Positions 17,401 to 25,262 of a DNA stretch of 64,000 nucleotides are shown in pieces (within the stretch, counting starts at the first letter, position 1; the number at the start of each line of letters is the position of its first letter). A program made the translations under genes and the position numbers. Below the pieces are notes generated by a model. The model ran no database searches. It was given only the letters and a program-made list of their open reading frames with translations, and had not been told where the DNA came from. This DNA is from Fibrobacter sp. (GTDB lineage: Bacteria > Fibrobacterota > Fibrobacteria > Fibrobacterales > Fibrobacteraceae): positions 1 through 64,000 of the forward strand of contig JAKSID010000003.1 in the NCBI GenBank assembly GCA_024399035.1, written 5' to 3'.

Positions 17401-18287
17401 AGCGTTTTGTAGAAAGCTTGATTATGGCTGGTGCCTTGGATGAATTCCCGGGTAGCCGCGCCGTATTGATGGCTTCTGTGGACCGCGCCTTGGAAGTGGC
17501 CGCCCGTTGTCAGGAAGATCGCGACCGCGGTCAGATTTCTTTGTTCGACTTGGGCGGAGGCGCTCCTGCAATGGATAGTTCTGCCGAAGTTCTTGAAGAA
17601 GCCGAAGAATGGACCGCCATGGAAATGCTGAATAAGGAACGTGATGTTCTTGGCTTGTTCCTGTCGGGCCATCCTTTGGATGAATTCCGCCCAGAACTGC
17701 AGGGCTTTACCAGCTGCTCTTTGGCAGATGATGAACTTTCCAAGCACCTTGGCGATACCGTTATCGTAGGTGGTGTGGTGACTTCCTTGAAGTCTTTTGA
17801 AACCAAGCGTGGCGATACTTTGGGCTCCGGAAACATTCAGGACTTCCATGGTGATGTGGGTATTTTCTTTAAGAAGGATACCTGGGAACAGCTGCGCGAT
17901 TCTGTTGCGCTTGATGACCGCGTTCTGGTGAAGGGCGTTCTAGAACAGCAACGAGATCGTGATGAAAAACAGGTTATCGTCGAAGAGGTCGTGCAGTTGG
18001 ATCGCGTTCGTTCTAGCATGGTTTCTCACATTCACATGAATATCTATTCAGGACAGGTAACGGAAGAATTCGTAGAAAAATTGTCCGAAGTGATGGAACG
18101 TTATGCACCCTTTGACGAAACGGAACATGCCTGTGAACTGATTTGCCACGTGGAAACGGAAGCTGGCTTCGTCCATATTTTGAACCTGAAGAAGAATAAG
18201 GTGGTTTATACTCCGGAATTGTTCCAATACCTTCGTAAGGAAATGGGCGCTTCAAAGGTCTGGGTGTCGAACCGTGCAAAGCGGTAA
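14424..18287 (+). CDS. dnaE: DNA polymerase III alpha subunit
   Basis: 1287 residues, slightly longer than usual DnaE. The order is PHP domain (VHLQTHSEFS, VALTDHG, ...DIHYI), palm with the catalytic PDIDTDFAD at about residue 510, thumb and fingers (VGPGRGSAAGSL, ALYRPGPID, YQEQVM), a helix-hairpin-helix region, and an OB domain near 1080-1180. Several PHP metal ligands are changed (HLQ for HLH; GCHIYV where GxE is usual), so proofreading by the PHP domain looks unlikely. It is the replicative polymerase subunit. Its end overlaps lpxB by 14 nt, suggesting translational coupling. Confidence 0.96.
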   Translation: MAFVHLQTHSEFSVLQSSARLDDILAAAADDNAPAVALTDHGAMFGILEIQTRGQGLNKKRKEKGLPPVKTIYGCHIYVDTPSATPKDTTTYERLTLLVENEKGYYNLLRIVSFRYEDGDRWAEIPSVPLETVEQFKEGVIAIAGDFFSKYGTSVASGRNSAAREYMERLDKIFDHDHLYFSVCDNGVPQQKLVNDYTVQLANELGREIVAVGDIHYIKKEDSQAHRILRCISTKTTLNDTPDKRFPTEGFYYRTEAEMRDLFGNIPGAIENTVKIADRCNYTVKTGIGDEFWPRFKIPDDFLAGEEYQKIKAIMKAEYDAEYPVILERETKGYAKDKRKKVQATYCADKGIEPDALTDEDKAEIERLSAPELYTEDDQKAIAKAVHRWCKPGSDSDIYIIHLCNGFLKWRFPDEDFKFPEHETDVGKRMYKELNCIRNMNVAGYLLIVWDFINWARNNGIPVGPGRGSAAGSLVTYIIGITDIDPLKFDLLFERFLNPERVSMPDIDTDFADRDRGRVIDYVTQKYGKECVGQIITYGMLKSKAVITDVARVLGFAPGEAKVITKLFPQRTLNFSLKQAWTGKDKKGNVLEPEYSPEPLQAMINSRASYQNLWNIALSLEDLPRQTGVHACGVVITPTPIYNLAPLYRAAAEDTPVVMYDKHYAEDIGLLKMDFLGLINLSIIQDTVNMVKKNRQIEVDMSHIPLDDKETFDLLSKGMTTTVFQFESPGMQKYLRELKPNRIADLIAMNALYRPGPIDQIPHFIARKQGREEIDCYHPDLEEVLGETYGVIVYQEQVMKLAQILGGYSLGGADNIRRIMAKKMPEKMDKLTPEFFAKCEARGYDHAMIQKVWDAVLPFCGYAFNKSHAAAYAYVAYQTAYLKTHYGPEYMAASMTSKMGKTEDIVTIILECKRLDIEVVSPNINASMGVFTANKEHQILFGLAGIRGVGIGVVEDIVAERERRGKFKDLFDFTKRVAEYQGEQKEKRAPMNKRFVESLIMAGALDEFPGSRAVLMASVDRALEVAARCQEDRDRGQISLFDLGGGAPAMDSSAEVLEEAEEWTAMEMLNKERDVLGLFLSGHPLDEFRPELQGFTSCSLADDELSKHLGDTVIVGGVVTSLKSFETKRGDTLGSGNIQDFHGDVGIFFKKDTWEQLRDSVALDDRVLVKGVLEQQRDRDEKQVIVEEVVQLDRVRSSMVSHIHMNIYSGQVTEEFVEKLSEVMERYAPFDETEHACELICHVETEAGFVHILNLKKNKVVYTPELFQYLRKEMGASKVWVSNRAKR

Positions 18288-19398
18288 GCCATACATTCTT
18301 TTCTGTGCAGGTGAAGATTCTGGAGACTGCATCGGGGAAGGCCTGGTAACGCAGGCCATTGCCGCTTGTGACCACCTCCAAACATCCTTTGAAATTCTTG
18401 GGGCCGGCGGCATCCGTATGCAAAATGCTGGCCTTCGCCCGTTGGTAAATTTTGAGACGCTTCCGGTTTCTGGCTTCGGCGATGTATTGCCAAAGTATTT
18501 TGCTCTTCGCAAATCCTACAAGATTCTGGAAGATGCGTTAAAGTCGGAACTGTGCGTGGGCCTTGTGGCTATTGACTATCCCGGCTTCAATATGAAGCTG
18601 GTTGCACTGGCGAAAAAGTTAAACAAGCCGGTTTTGTATGTGGCCCCGCCTCAAATCTGGGCTTGGAAATCTCATCGCGCTAAACTGTTTGCCAACAGTT
18701 CTAAAATCCAATTGGCAACGTTTTTCGACTTTGAAGTAGATGCCTACCGACAAGCAAGTTGCAATGTGGTGAAAACCATTCATCCCTTTGCTCAACTGGT
18801 TTCGGAAAGTTCCGATGTTCACCGTTCAAAAAAGATTTTGCTTTTGCCGGGCAGTCGAAAAAGTCAGGCTTTGAGAAATATTCCGGTATTCTTGAAATCC
18901 GTGCAGAAGGTTTTACAAGATCCCCAGTTTGCAGATTTTGAAATTGTCTTGTTAGCTGCCCGGGATTCCTTGGTTTCGGCTTTTGAAAAAATAACGAGAT
19001 TGCCTGTAATGGTTTCTCCAAAATCTGCGGCAGAACGAAGAGAACTGTTTAGGAATGCCGCTTTTGCAATTGCAGCGCCGGGGACGGCTACGTTGGAGTT
19101 GGCCTTATCGGATTGCCCCACGGTGGTCTGTACCAAGCCAGATTTTTTGACGATGCAATTGGCTAAGCGCTCGGTAAAAACAGAATATTTCGCCTTGCCG
19201 AATTTGCTTCTTAAAAAACAAATTTTCCCAGAATTTATCTTTCGGAAATTTGACTCTGCGATAATCTGTGCTGTTTCGGATGCCATAAAAAAAATGACAG
19301 CGTTGCCGCCATCATTTTCAAAAGAAATTTTAGAAGAACTAAAGTCAGATTACAACTCCGAAAAGTTAATGTCTGAATTTCTTGCTCAACTCATCTAA
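18274..19398 (+). CDS. lpxB: Lipid-A-disaccharide synthase
   Basis: 374 residues, a usual length. Signatures: ILFCAGEDSGDCIGEGL at the N-terminus, then the lipid-A synthase motif APPQIWAWKSHRAKLF, a C-terminal GSRKSQ and APGTATLELAL segment. LpxB joins UDP-2,3-diacylglucosamine and lipid X to form the disaccharide backbone of lipid A, so the organism has a Gram-negative outer membrane. The start at 18274 sits inside the end of dnaE (14-nt overlap). Its last 33 nt overlap the end of the convergent mutL gene. Confidence 0.93.
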   Translation: MQSGKPYILFCAGEDSGDCIGEGLVTQAIAACDHLQTSFEILGAGGIRMQNAGLRPLVNFETLPVSGFGDVLPKYFALRKSYKILEDALKSELCVGLVAIDYPGFNMKLVALAKKLNKPVLYVAPPQIWAWKSHRAKLFANSSKIQLATFFDFEVDAYRQASCNVVKTIHPFAQLVSESSDVHRSKKILLLPGSRKSQALRNIPVFLKSVQKVLQDPQFADFEIVLLAARDSLVSAFEKITRLPVMVSPKSAAERRELFRNAAFAIAAPGTATLELALSDCPTVVCTKPDFLTMQLAKRSVKTEYFALPNLLLKKQIFPEFIFRKFDSAIICAVSDAIKKMTALPPSFSKEILEELKSDYNSEKLMSEFLAQLI

Positions 19399-21243
19399 GG
19401 AGATTCGCATCAGGGTGGGGGTACCGTAGGGCGACTTGAGCGGTTCTTCAGTTGCCATTAACTGCCCAACCAGAGTTGCCATTTCTTCGTTCTTCAACTT
19501 ATCGCCGGCCTGGTAAGCATTGGACTTTGCCCATGCCTTTGCAATAACGTCTTGAACCTTCACCATATCGCCGCTTCCGTCGTTACGTTCGCCGATGCTG
19601 TCCAAAAAGTCCTTGACAGCCTTGATGGCGCGGGAAAGCGGTAGTGCCTTAGGAATAGCGCGAATCTGGTAGGAGTCGCCACCAAAGGGTTCGATGTAAA
19701 ATCCCAAATGCTTGAACTGGTCTTCGACGGTCTTTAAAACTTCAATCTCAATTTTTGAAAGTTCCAAGAATTCCGGGAAAATCAATTCCTGACTATCCAA
19801 GTCTAAACCGTTGCGCAACGTGTCCAGGGCTTGTTCGTAAAGGATTCTGGAATGTGCTGCGTGCTGGTCGATGACTAACAATCCGTTCACGTCTTCGCCA
19901 GCGATATAGGTGTTTGCAATTTGGAAGAATGCTGGCGGAACCCATACCGTTTCCTTGACGGGTTCCTGCTTGAATTCGTTCTCCAGAGAAATGATTTTGC
20001 CGGCTTCGGGCTGGCTGAACAAATCCTGCGCTACATCGCTTACGGGCTTGCTGGACTTAACGGGCGTAAAGGCCGGCTGAGTAAAAGCAGGGGGCACAAA
20101 GGTCGGCGCATTCCCAGCTGGCGCATTCCCAGCCGGTGCGGTAAAACCGGTTTCGTAGTTTTGTGCGGGCTTTACGTCGCTCATCCAAGAGGGAACAACT
20201 TCGTCTTGTTCTCTACCCAGTTCTTCTTCAAGATTGATAAAGGGTGATTTTGCTTCAAGATCGTTCTTGAAAGTTTCGCGAATCGCGTGAGAAACCACAA
20301 GGAAAACCAAGTTGCCGTTTGCAAAGCGAACTTCTCTTTTTGCAGGATGGACGTTGACGTCGAATTCCATATCCGGCATGTCCAGGAACAGCACAGAAAC
20401 CGGTTTGCATTGGGCTCCATAGGGCTCGTAAGCCTGGGTTACTGCCTTGCTCACCATCTTGCTTTCGATGGGGCGGTTGCGGATAAAAAGGAACTGATGG
20501 TTTCTTTTGCCGTTGGTTTCGGTGGTGGGGGAGACAAAACCCCAAACGTGAATGCCAGCTTCTGTATAATCAACAGGCAAAAGAGCTTTGGCGATTTTTG
20601 AACCAATGGCTTCTGCAATGCGGCTGCGCAGTTCGCCGGGTACGCCTGTAAAAACGGTCTTGTCGGCAACCTTGTAGTCAAAGCGGATTTCGGGGTGGGC
20701 GATGGCGGTCTTAAGAACCACTTCAAAAATTCGGGTTCCTTCGGCAGTTTCGCTACTCAAGAAAGTTCTACGTACCGGCGTATTAAAGAAAAGATCTTCC
20801 ACCAGGAACGTGGTGCCTCGGCTGGCCTGAACATCCTGTTTTTCTACCACATTTCCGCCGCTCAAAATAATGCGACCGCTGTCGCCTTCGTCGGTGGCGC
20901 TAGTGATGGTCAATTTGGAAACTGCGGCAATAGAGGCCACGGCTTCGCCACGGAAACCGTTGGTCTGCAAGTGGAAAAGGTCGTCTGCGTCAAAAAGTTT
21001 GGAGGTGGTATGCCTCAGGTAGCAAAGATCCAGGTCTGCGGCGTTCATGCCCTTACCATTGTCTGTGACTTGAATCTTTTTTTTGCCGCCTTGTTCAATA
21101 GATACCTGAATTCGGGTAGCACCAGCATCAATGGCGTTTTCAATAAGTTCCTTTACAGCGGATGCAGGACGCTCAATAACTTCGCCTGCAGCGATTTTAT
21201 TGATGATTTCGTCGGATAATAAATGGATTTTTGCCGAATTCAT
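19366..21243 (-). CDS. mutL: DNA mismatch repair protein MutL (endonuclease motifs lost)
   Basis: 625 residues. The GHKL ATPase half is intact: ELIENAIDAGAT, DNGKGM, TNGFRGEAVASIAAVS. A Pro/Ala-rich linker (about 355-400) holds tandem APAGN units encoded by short repeats. The C-terminal dimerisation half is recognisable, but the metal-binding endonuclease motifs are changed: DQHAAHSR (Glu to Ser), KSNAYQAGDKL where an ACxxAIKAGDKL pattern is usual, and SPYGTPT instead of CPHGRPT. It therefore resembles the non-cutting MutL of Escherichia coli. It couples MutS mismatch recognition to strand removal. It converges on lpxB. Confidence 0.93.
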   Translation of the reverse strand: MNSAKIHLLSDEIINKIAAGEVIERPASAVKELIENAIDAGATRIQVSIEQGGKKKIQVTDNGKGMNAADLDLCYLRHTTSKLFDADDLFHLQTNGFRGEAVASIAAVSKLTITSATDEGDSGRIILSGGNVVEKQDVQASRGTTFLVEDLFFNTPVRRTFLSSETAEGTRIFEVVLKTAIAHPEIRFDYKVADKTVFTGVPGELRSRIAEAIGSKIAKALLPVDYTEAGIHVWGFVSPTTETNGKRNHQFLFIRNRPIESKMVSKAVTQAYEPYGAQCKPVSVLFLDMPDMEFDVNVHPAKREVRFANGNLVFLVVSHAIRETFKNDLEAKSPFINLEEELGREQDEVVPSWMSDVKPAQNYETGFTAPAGNAPAGNAPTFVPPAFTQPAFTPVKSSKPVSDVAQDLFSQPEAGKIISLENEFKQEPVKETVWVPPAFFQIANTYIAGEDVNGLLVIDQHAAHSRILYEQALDTLRNGLDLDSQELIFPEFLELSKIEIEVLKTVEDQFKHLGFYIEPFGGDSYQIRAIPKALPLSRAIKAVKDFLDSIGERNDGSGDMVKVQDVIAKAWAKSNAYQAGDKLKNEEMATLVGQLMATEEPLKSPYGTPTLMRISLDELSKKFRH

Positions 21244-21355
21244 ATGTAAAATATAGACAAATACAATAACGTTTAGTTTTTTTTTGCTAAATTACGCATA
21301 TAGTGTGGTTGGTATCTTATAAAAAGTAATTTGACCACAAAATGTGAGGTAAAAA

Positions 21356-22654
21356 GTGCTTTCTAATCTGTTTCTTCAATTAACTCATATTGAGCTATTG
21401 ATATCGTACCCGGTCAAGGATATTCTGTCCTTGGTTAAGCGCGATCCTAGAATCGACGTGAAAATGCTTAACGATATTTATTTTGAAGATTCTTTCGTTG
21501 ATGAGAGTTCTCATCGTCTGATGATGAATAGCGTCGTATCTTGGTTGTACGACCGCGGCGAAAATCCGGATGCTTTTGTCCAGCACATCATTGATCGCTG
21601 TGCAACCTTCGAAGCAATTCCTGCTCGTAGTGTCTTGCGTTCTTATCTGCCTTACATTTCTCAGTTCTACGCTACCGAAGACGTCCGTCAGCTCTGCCTG
21701 GACATTATTCCTAAGCGCTATACTTTGCTCAAGTCTCCCAAGTTCCTCCGTCGTGACTTGGTTGATGGATACCGTAAGGAATTTTTCTCTTTCCGTTTCG
21801 ACACTCCGGGTGCTCTGGTTACCAACCCCATGCGCTGGTTCAACGGCCTTGTTCAGATTGGCCCCATCCTTTTGAATACCCATCCTTACGAATGCATGGA
21901 ATTCAAGGCATCCCAGACCTCCTTTGTTGAAGCTCTTGAAAATCGTGCCACCGCAGAAAAACGCGATGACGAATGCGTTTACGTCAATGGTCGTAAGGTT
22001 GCCGTTTATGCAACATTTGGTGATTGCATTGCTGATAACGGACTTGAATGGGACGTCGAAGCTGAAAAGAAGATGTCTTGCGTTAAGGCTCTTGAAGACG
22101 TAATTGACGAAAAGACTGGCTCCGTATTGGTCCACAAGGACTGCTACTATGGCGCACCGGCAAGCATCGTCTATTTTGACTACAAGGCAAATGTGGTTGC
22201 TCCGGAACCGTTCAACAAGTTGATGAGCGCCGTGGTTAAGCAGGAATTTGATTCTTGGGCTCCCATCCAGAAGGCTCAGGAACAGTTGCTCGAAGCAATG
22301 AACGACTCTGTCACTATCGTTTACTACAAGAGCGATGATTCCATTTCTGTGAACAACAAGCACTTGATGCGCAATGTTCCGGCTCGAATTCTTCGTAATT
22401 TGCTCCGCGAATATACTGCAACTGGCCGTGAAGAATACGAAAACCGCGAATTTAAGCGCGACCCGGCAATTTGTATGGATCCGCTCCGTCCCAACTTCGA
22501 AAGCCGTTTGAACCGCGTGATTGCTCATATCAATGGTTCTGACGATCCTTCTCGCCCCACCGAAGGCGTCAAGAAGTTCTTCGAAATTGAACGTCATCGT
22601 CGTGGTGGCTTCCGCTTCGTTCCGAAGTGCAAGATTATCTTCCACGAAGAGTAA
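21356..22654 (+). CDS. Conserved-looking hypothetical protein (432 residues)
   Basis: Starts at a GTG (21356) preceded by GAGGT, about 6 nt away. The protein has no signal peptide or membrane segment. The N-terminal third looks helical (SLVKRDPRIDVKMLND...SHRLMMNSVVSWLYD...), and the middle and end mix strands and helices, with a basic C-terminus (ERHRRGGFRFVPKCKI). Codon use matches that of its highly expressed neighbours, so it is a real gene. No domain family could be assigned. It is monocistronic, diverges from mutL and ends at a clear terminator. Confidence 0.8.
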   Translation: MLSNLFLQLTHIELLISYPVKDILSLVKRDPRIDVKMLNDIYFEDSFVDESSHRLMMNSVVSWLYDRGENPDAFVQHIIDRCATFEAIPARSVLRSYLPYISQFYATEDVRQLCLDIIPKRYTLLKSPKFLRRDLVDGYRKEFFSFRFDTPGALVTNPMRWFNGLVQIGPILLNTHPYECMEFKASQTSFVEALENRATAEKRDDECVYVNGRKVAVYATFGDCIADNGLEWDVEAEKKMSCVKALEDVIDEKTGSVLVHKDCYYGAPASIVYFDYKANVVAPEPFNKLMSAVVKQEFDSWAPIQKAQEQLLEAMNDSVTIVYYKSDDSISVNNKHLMRNVPARILRNLLREYTATGREEYENREFKRDPAICMDPLRPNFESRLNRVIAHINGSDDPSRPTEGVKKFFEIERHRRGGFRFVPKCKIIFHEE

Positions 22655-22661
22655 AAATTAA

Positions 22662-22693
22662 GAGCCGGGCAGCGATGTCCGGCTCATTTTTTT
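22662..22693 (+). terminator. Terminator after the 432-residue hypothetical gene
   Basis: GAGCCGGGCA - GCGA - TGTCCGGCTC (one G-U) followed by eight T. Confidence 0.85.
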
Positions 22694-22770
22694 TCTTGGA
22701 ACTAATTTGAAGTACAAAATGTAAGCAAAAAGGTAGTTCCTCGTCGAAAAACAAATCGTATATTATAGAA

Positions 22771-22902
22771 AGTGATCGGTGGAAGGGTAAATCCTAAAAC
22801 AACTTTATCATTGCTCCCCTCCTGATAGGTTCAAGGTTCCGTAAACCGCTCATATTTTCTCCTTCTTAGGAAAGGGTCCTCTTCGGAGGGCCCTTTCTTT
22901 AT
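22771..22902 (+). ncRNA. Candidate structured small RNA with its own promoter and terminator
   Basis: A non-coding stretch of about 130 nt starts after a TATATTAT element (22759-22766) and ends in a strong terminator hairpin (22871-22896) with T residues. Several helices can be drawn: GATCGGT (22774-22780) with ACCGCTC (22845-22851, one mismatch), GGAA (22781-22784) with TTCC (22837-22840), and TATCA (22806-22810) with TGATA (22823-22827) around a pyrimidine-rich 12-nt loop. No reading frame of note covers it, and it does not lead into the next gene. It does not match SRP, tmRNA, RNase P or 6S RNA as I know them. Confidence 0.45.
22871..22900 (+). terminator. Terminator of the candidate small RNA
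   Basis: AAAGGG-t-CCTC - TTCG - GAGG-g-CCCTTT, an 11-bp stem with an extra-stable TTCG loop, followed by CTTTATT. Confidence 0.85.
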
Positions 22903-22931
22903 TATCTGGGCTCGAGGCCCAGATAATAAAG
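22897..22931. repeat. 15-bp perfect inverted repeat
   Basis: CTTTATTATCTGGGC - TCGAG - GCCCAGATAATAAAG. The left arm starts inside the tail of the preceding terminator. The core (ATCTGGGCTCGAGGCCCAGAT) resembles the paired GGGCTTGGACCC repeats at 42502-42550. Nothing else is seen in the rest of the gap to 23013. Confidence 0.8.
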
Positions 22932-23013
22932 CTAGCTCTAGACCTCGGTTATGCCCGAAAAATATCAAGAAAAATGTCGGAATTTGTCATTGGAATTTTA
23001 GTATCATTTGGGT

Positions 23014-23583
23014 ATGAGGTTTTTGCTTGGATTCGTATTCGGTGTTGTTACTACAGTTGGGGCGTTATATCTTATCAGCCCCAATTGGCATAGCGACGTC
23101 GATATTGCGCCCGCAGCAGAAAAGTTGAAGTCCCTAATGGGTGAGTCCGCAGAGCAGGTTAAGCGTTTCGTCGTCCTGAATGGCGCACGCCTTACGGAGT
23201 ACGATATGATCAACACAACGGAACTTCACAAAGATGCCTTGTCCCAAGTAAAACTGAAGGACAATAGCGTTAATGTCAAACGCCTCAAGCCTCAGATGGA
23301 TTCCGCTCTGGTTACTGTGGTCGGAGTCTACTGGGAAGTTCTTGGGAACGATTATGTTCCTGTGGTAACCAGCGGTAATGACTATGCTGGTCATAAATAC
23401 AATTCAAAGCATTACAAGAATTCTGCACTGGATTTCAGAACCAAGGATCCTAAGATCCCCATGGAAAAACGTAAGCTGATTGCAGACAAAGTAAGGCGAA
23501 AACTTGACAAACGCTATGTAGTGTTGTTCGAGTCCCCAGGCCAGGGAACGGAACATCTTCATGTGCAGTATAACGGCAAGTAA
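23014..23583 (+). CDS. Membrane-anchored M15-like peptidase-fold protein
   Basis: 189 residues from the ATG at 23014 (a TTG two codons earlier is also open). A single N-terminal membrane anchor (FLLGFVFGVVTTVGALYLI) is followed by an exported domain. SKHYKNSALDFRT and EHLHVQY near the end match the two zinc-ligand motifs (H-x6-D and H-x-H) of M15/LAS-type peptidoglycan peptidases, although the Gly usual in SxHxxGxAxD is Asn. A role in cell-wall peptide trimming is inferred. It is monocistronic, with a weak ribosome binding site. Confidence 0.7.
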   Translation: MRFLLGFVFGVVTTVGALYLISPNWHSDVDIAPAAEKLKSLMGESAEQVKRFVVLNGARLTEYDMINTTELHKDALSQVKLKDNSVNVKRLKPQMDSALVTVVGVYWEVLGNDYVPVVTSGNDYAGHKYNSKHYKNSALDFRTKDPKIPMEKRKLIADKVRRKLDKRYVVLFESPGQGTEHLHVQYNGK

Positions 23584-23610
23584 TTGCGACGCTTTTGGCA
23601 AATAAGAAAA

Positions 23611-23638
23611 AGCCTCGGTTTGACCCGAGGCTCTTTTA
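23611..23638. terminator. Terminator between the M15-like gene and thrC
   Basis: AGCCTCGG - 6 nt - CCGAGGCT followed by TCTTTT; placed between convergent genes. Confidence 0.85.
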
Positions 23639-23677
23639 ATTTTTGTGGCACGGTTCTTGCCCGCGACCCGGCGCAGC

Positions 23678-25018
23678 TTAGCGCTTACGAGCAGCCATCT
23701 CTTTCTTCAGGATATCCATGACAGGGCCGATTTCGGCGGGAGCCTTGAAGATGGGGTTTGCGTACTTGCTGCAGATGCCTTCCAGCTTCTGTTCGTGGTA
23801 GCCCACCTTGAATTCGGTGAACTTGAGGCCATGAGCGGTGCTGATGACAACCACTTCTTCGTCCTTGTCGATCTTGCCTGCAGCGCAGAGTTTTTCCAGG
23901 GCGCCGAGAGCCACGCCAGTGTGGGGGCAGCAGTACAGGCCGATGCGGTCGCCGCGGTGTGCTGCGTTTGCCAGTTCTTCTTCAGAGACGCTGACCACCA
24001 TACCGTTGGTCTTCTGGATGGCGCGTACTGCCTTGGGGTAGCTGACCGGGTTGCCGATCTGGATGGCGGAAGCGAGAGTCTTCTTGGCCTGCATGGGAAC
24101 CAGCTGGTCGAAACCGCGTTCGTAAGCCTGGTAGAAGGGATTTGCGTTTTCGGCCTGAGCCACGATAATGCGAGGAATGCGGTCGATGAGGCCCATTGCC
24201 TTGCAGTCTTCGAAGCCCTTGGCCAGAGCGGAAACGTTACCCAGGTTGCCGCCCGGAATGATTACGGTGTCGGGAACCTTCCAACCCATTTCCTGGCAGA
24301 TTTCCGGAGAGATGGTCTTCTGACCTTCCACGCGGAGGCTGTTCATGGAGTTGGCAAGATAAATGCGGTTGTCCTTGGTGACTTCCTGAACGATCTTCAT
24401 GCAACCGTCGAAGTCGGTGTCCAAAGCGAGAACGATGCTGCCGTTAGAGATGGGCTGGATCAGCTGGGCAACGCTGGTCTTGCCGGCGGGCAGGAACACG
24501 ATAGAAGGAATGCCGGCCTTGGCGCAGTAAGCGGAAAGTGCGGCAGAAGTATCACCGGTAGAAGCGCAAGCAACGGCGTCGATCGGGTGAATGTTCTTCT
24601 TGATAATGTGGTTCACCTGGCTCACCAGAACGGTCATGCCCAGGTCCTTGAAAGAACCGGTGTGGGAGTTGCCGCAAAGTTTGACCTTGAGGCTCTTGAT
24701 GCCCAGTTCCTTGGCGATGGGAGCTGCGTCAAACAGGGGGCTCCAGCCTTCGCGCATGGTAACGATGTCTTCCACCGGCATGTCGGGGAGAACCATTTCG
24801 CGCTTGCTCCAGATACCACTCTGGTCGGCGGGTTCAAAGCTCATGCGGCGTTCGGCAAACAGCTTCTTCCATTCTTCCGGGCTACGTTCTGCCAGAGCCT
24901 TGCGGTCGTGTTCCACTTCCAGCAGGCTGTTGTCGACTTTGGAACGGTAAATAACGTCGGTTACCGGGTAGGTATCGTCGCCGTTGATGTTTCTAAAATG
25001 AGCATTGAACTGAGTCAT
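23678..25018 (-). CDS. thrC: Threonine synthase
   Basis: 446 residues. PLP-binding lysine motif NSHTGSFKDLGMTV, then ACASTGDTSAALSAYCAKAG, and PGGNLGNVSALAKGF for phosphate binding, in the order found in threonine synthases. The N-terminal part (YPVTDVIYRSKVDNSLLEVEHDRKAL) is also typical. The enzyme converts O-phosphohomoserine to threonine. It appears monocistronic. The 244 nt upstream (25019-25262) hold only A/T-rich DNA and the promoter of the next gene. Confidence 0.93.
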   Translation of the reverse strand: MTQFNAHFRNINGDDTYPVTDVIYRSKVDNSLLEVEHDRKALAERSPEEWKKLFAERRMSFEPADQSGIWSKREMVLPDMPVEDIVTMREGWSPLFDAAPIAKELGIKSLKVKLCGNSHTGSFKDLGMTVLVSQVNHIIKKNIHPIDAVACASTGDTSAALSAYCAKAGIPSIVFLPAGKTSVAQLIQPISNGSIVLALDTDFDGCMKIVQEVTKDNRIYLANSMNSLRVEGQKTISPEICQEMGWKVPDTVIIPGGNLGNVSALAKGFEDCKAMGLIDRIPRIIVAQAENANPFYQAYERGFDQLVPMQAKKTLASAIQIGNPVSYPKAVRAIQKTNGMVVSVSEEELANAAHRGDRIGLYCCPHTGVALGALEKLCAAGKIDKDEEVVVISTAHGLKFTEFKVGYHEQKLEGICSKYANPIFKAPAEIGPVMDILKKEMAARKR

Positions 25019-25217
25019 ATTATCCTCTAAAATTTTACGGGCTGAAATTTAGAAAAAAAGTGAGCGGGCATAAACCCTTTTACACATTCCGTAGGGCTAG
25101 ATTCAGTTTATTACGTTTTATAGGTATGATTTATCCCGTTTGTTAGATAAGTCTAATTTGTTTTGCAAAAAAGCCAAATTCAGCCGATTAGGGCTATTTT
25201 TACGAAATCAAACTTTC

Positions 25218-25223
25218 TATATT
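25218..25223 (+). promoter_or_regulatory. Possible -10 box of the 25.3-30.8 kb operon
   Basis: TATATT, 39 nt before the GTG start; no convincing -35 hexamer at 17 nt. The gene start itself has a clear AGGAG ribosome binding site. Confidence 0.3.
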
Positions 25224-25262
25224 TTGTGTCGTAAACTATATGGTAGAACCTAGGAGTTCTTA

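Noticed and set aside
22771-22902. SRP (4.5S), 6S or tmRNA gene
   Set aside because: On the minus strand a TATCAGG...AGCA-like stretch recalls SRP, but the spacing between the two halves is too short for the tetraloop stem. The length is too short for 6S or tmRNA, and no CCA-like tRNA end is present.
23645-25030. Long plus-strand ORF opposite thrC
   Set aside because: It is the antisense shadow of thrC, caused by the strong codon bias of that gene; no ribosome binding site or family match is seen.
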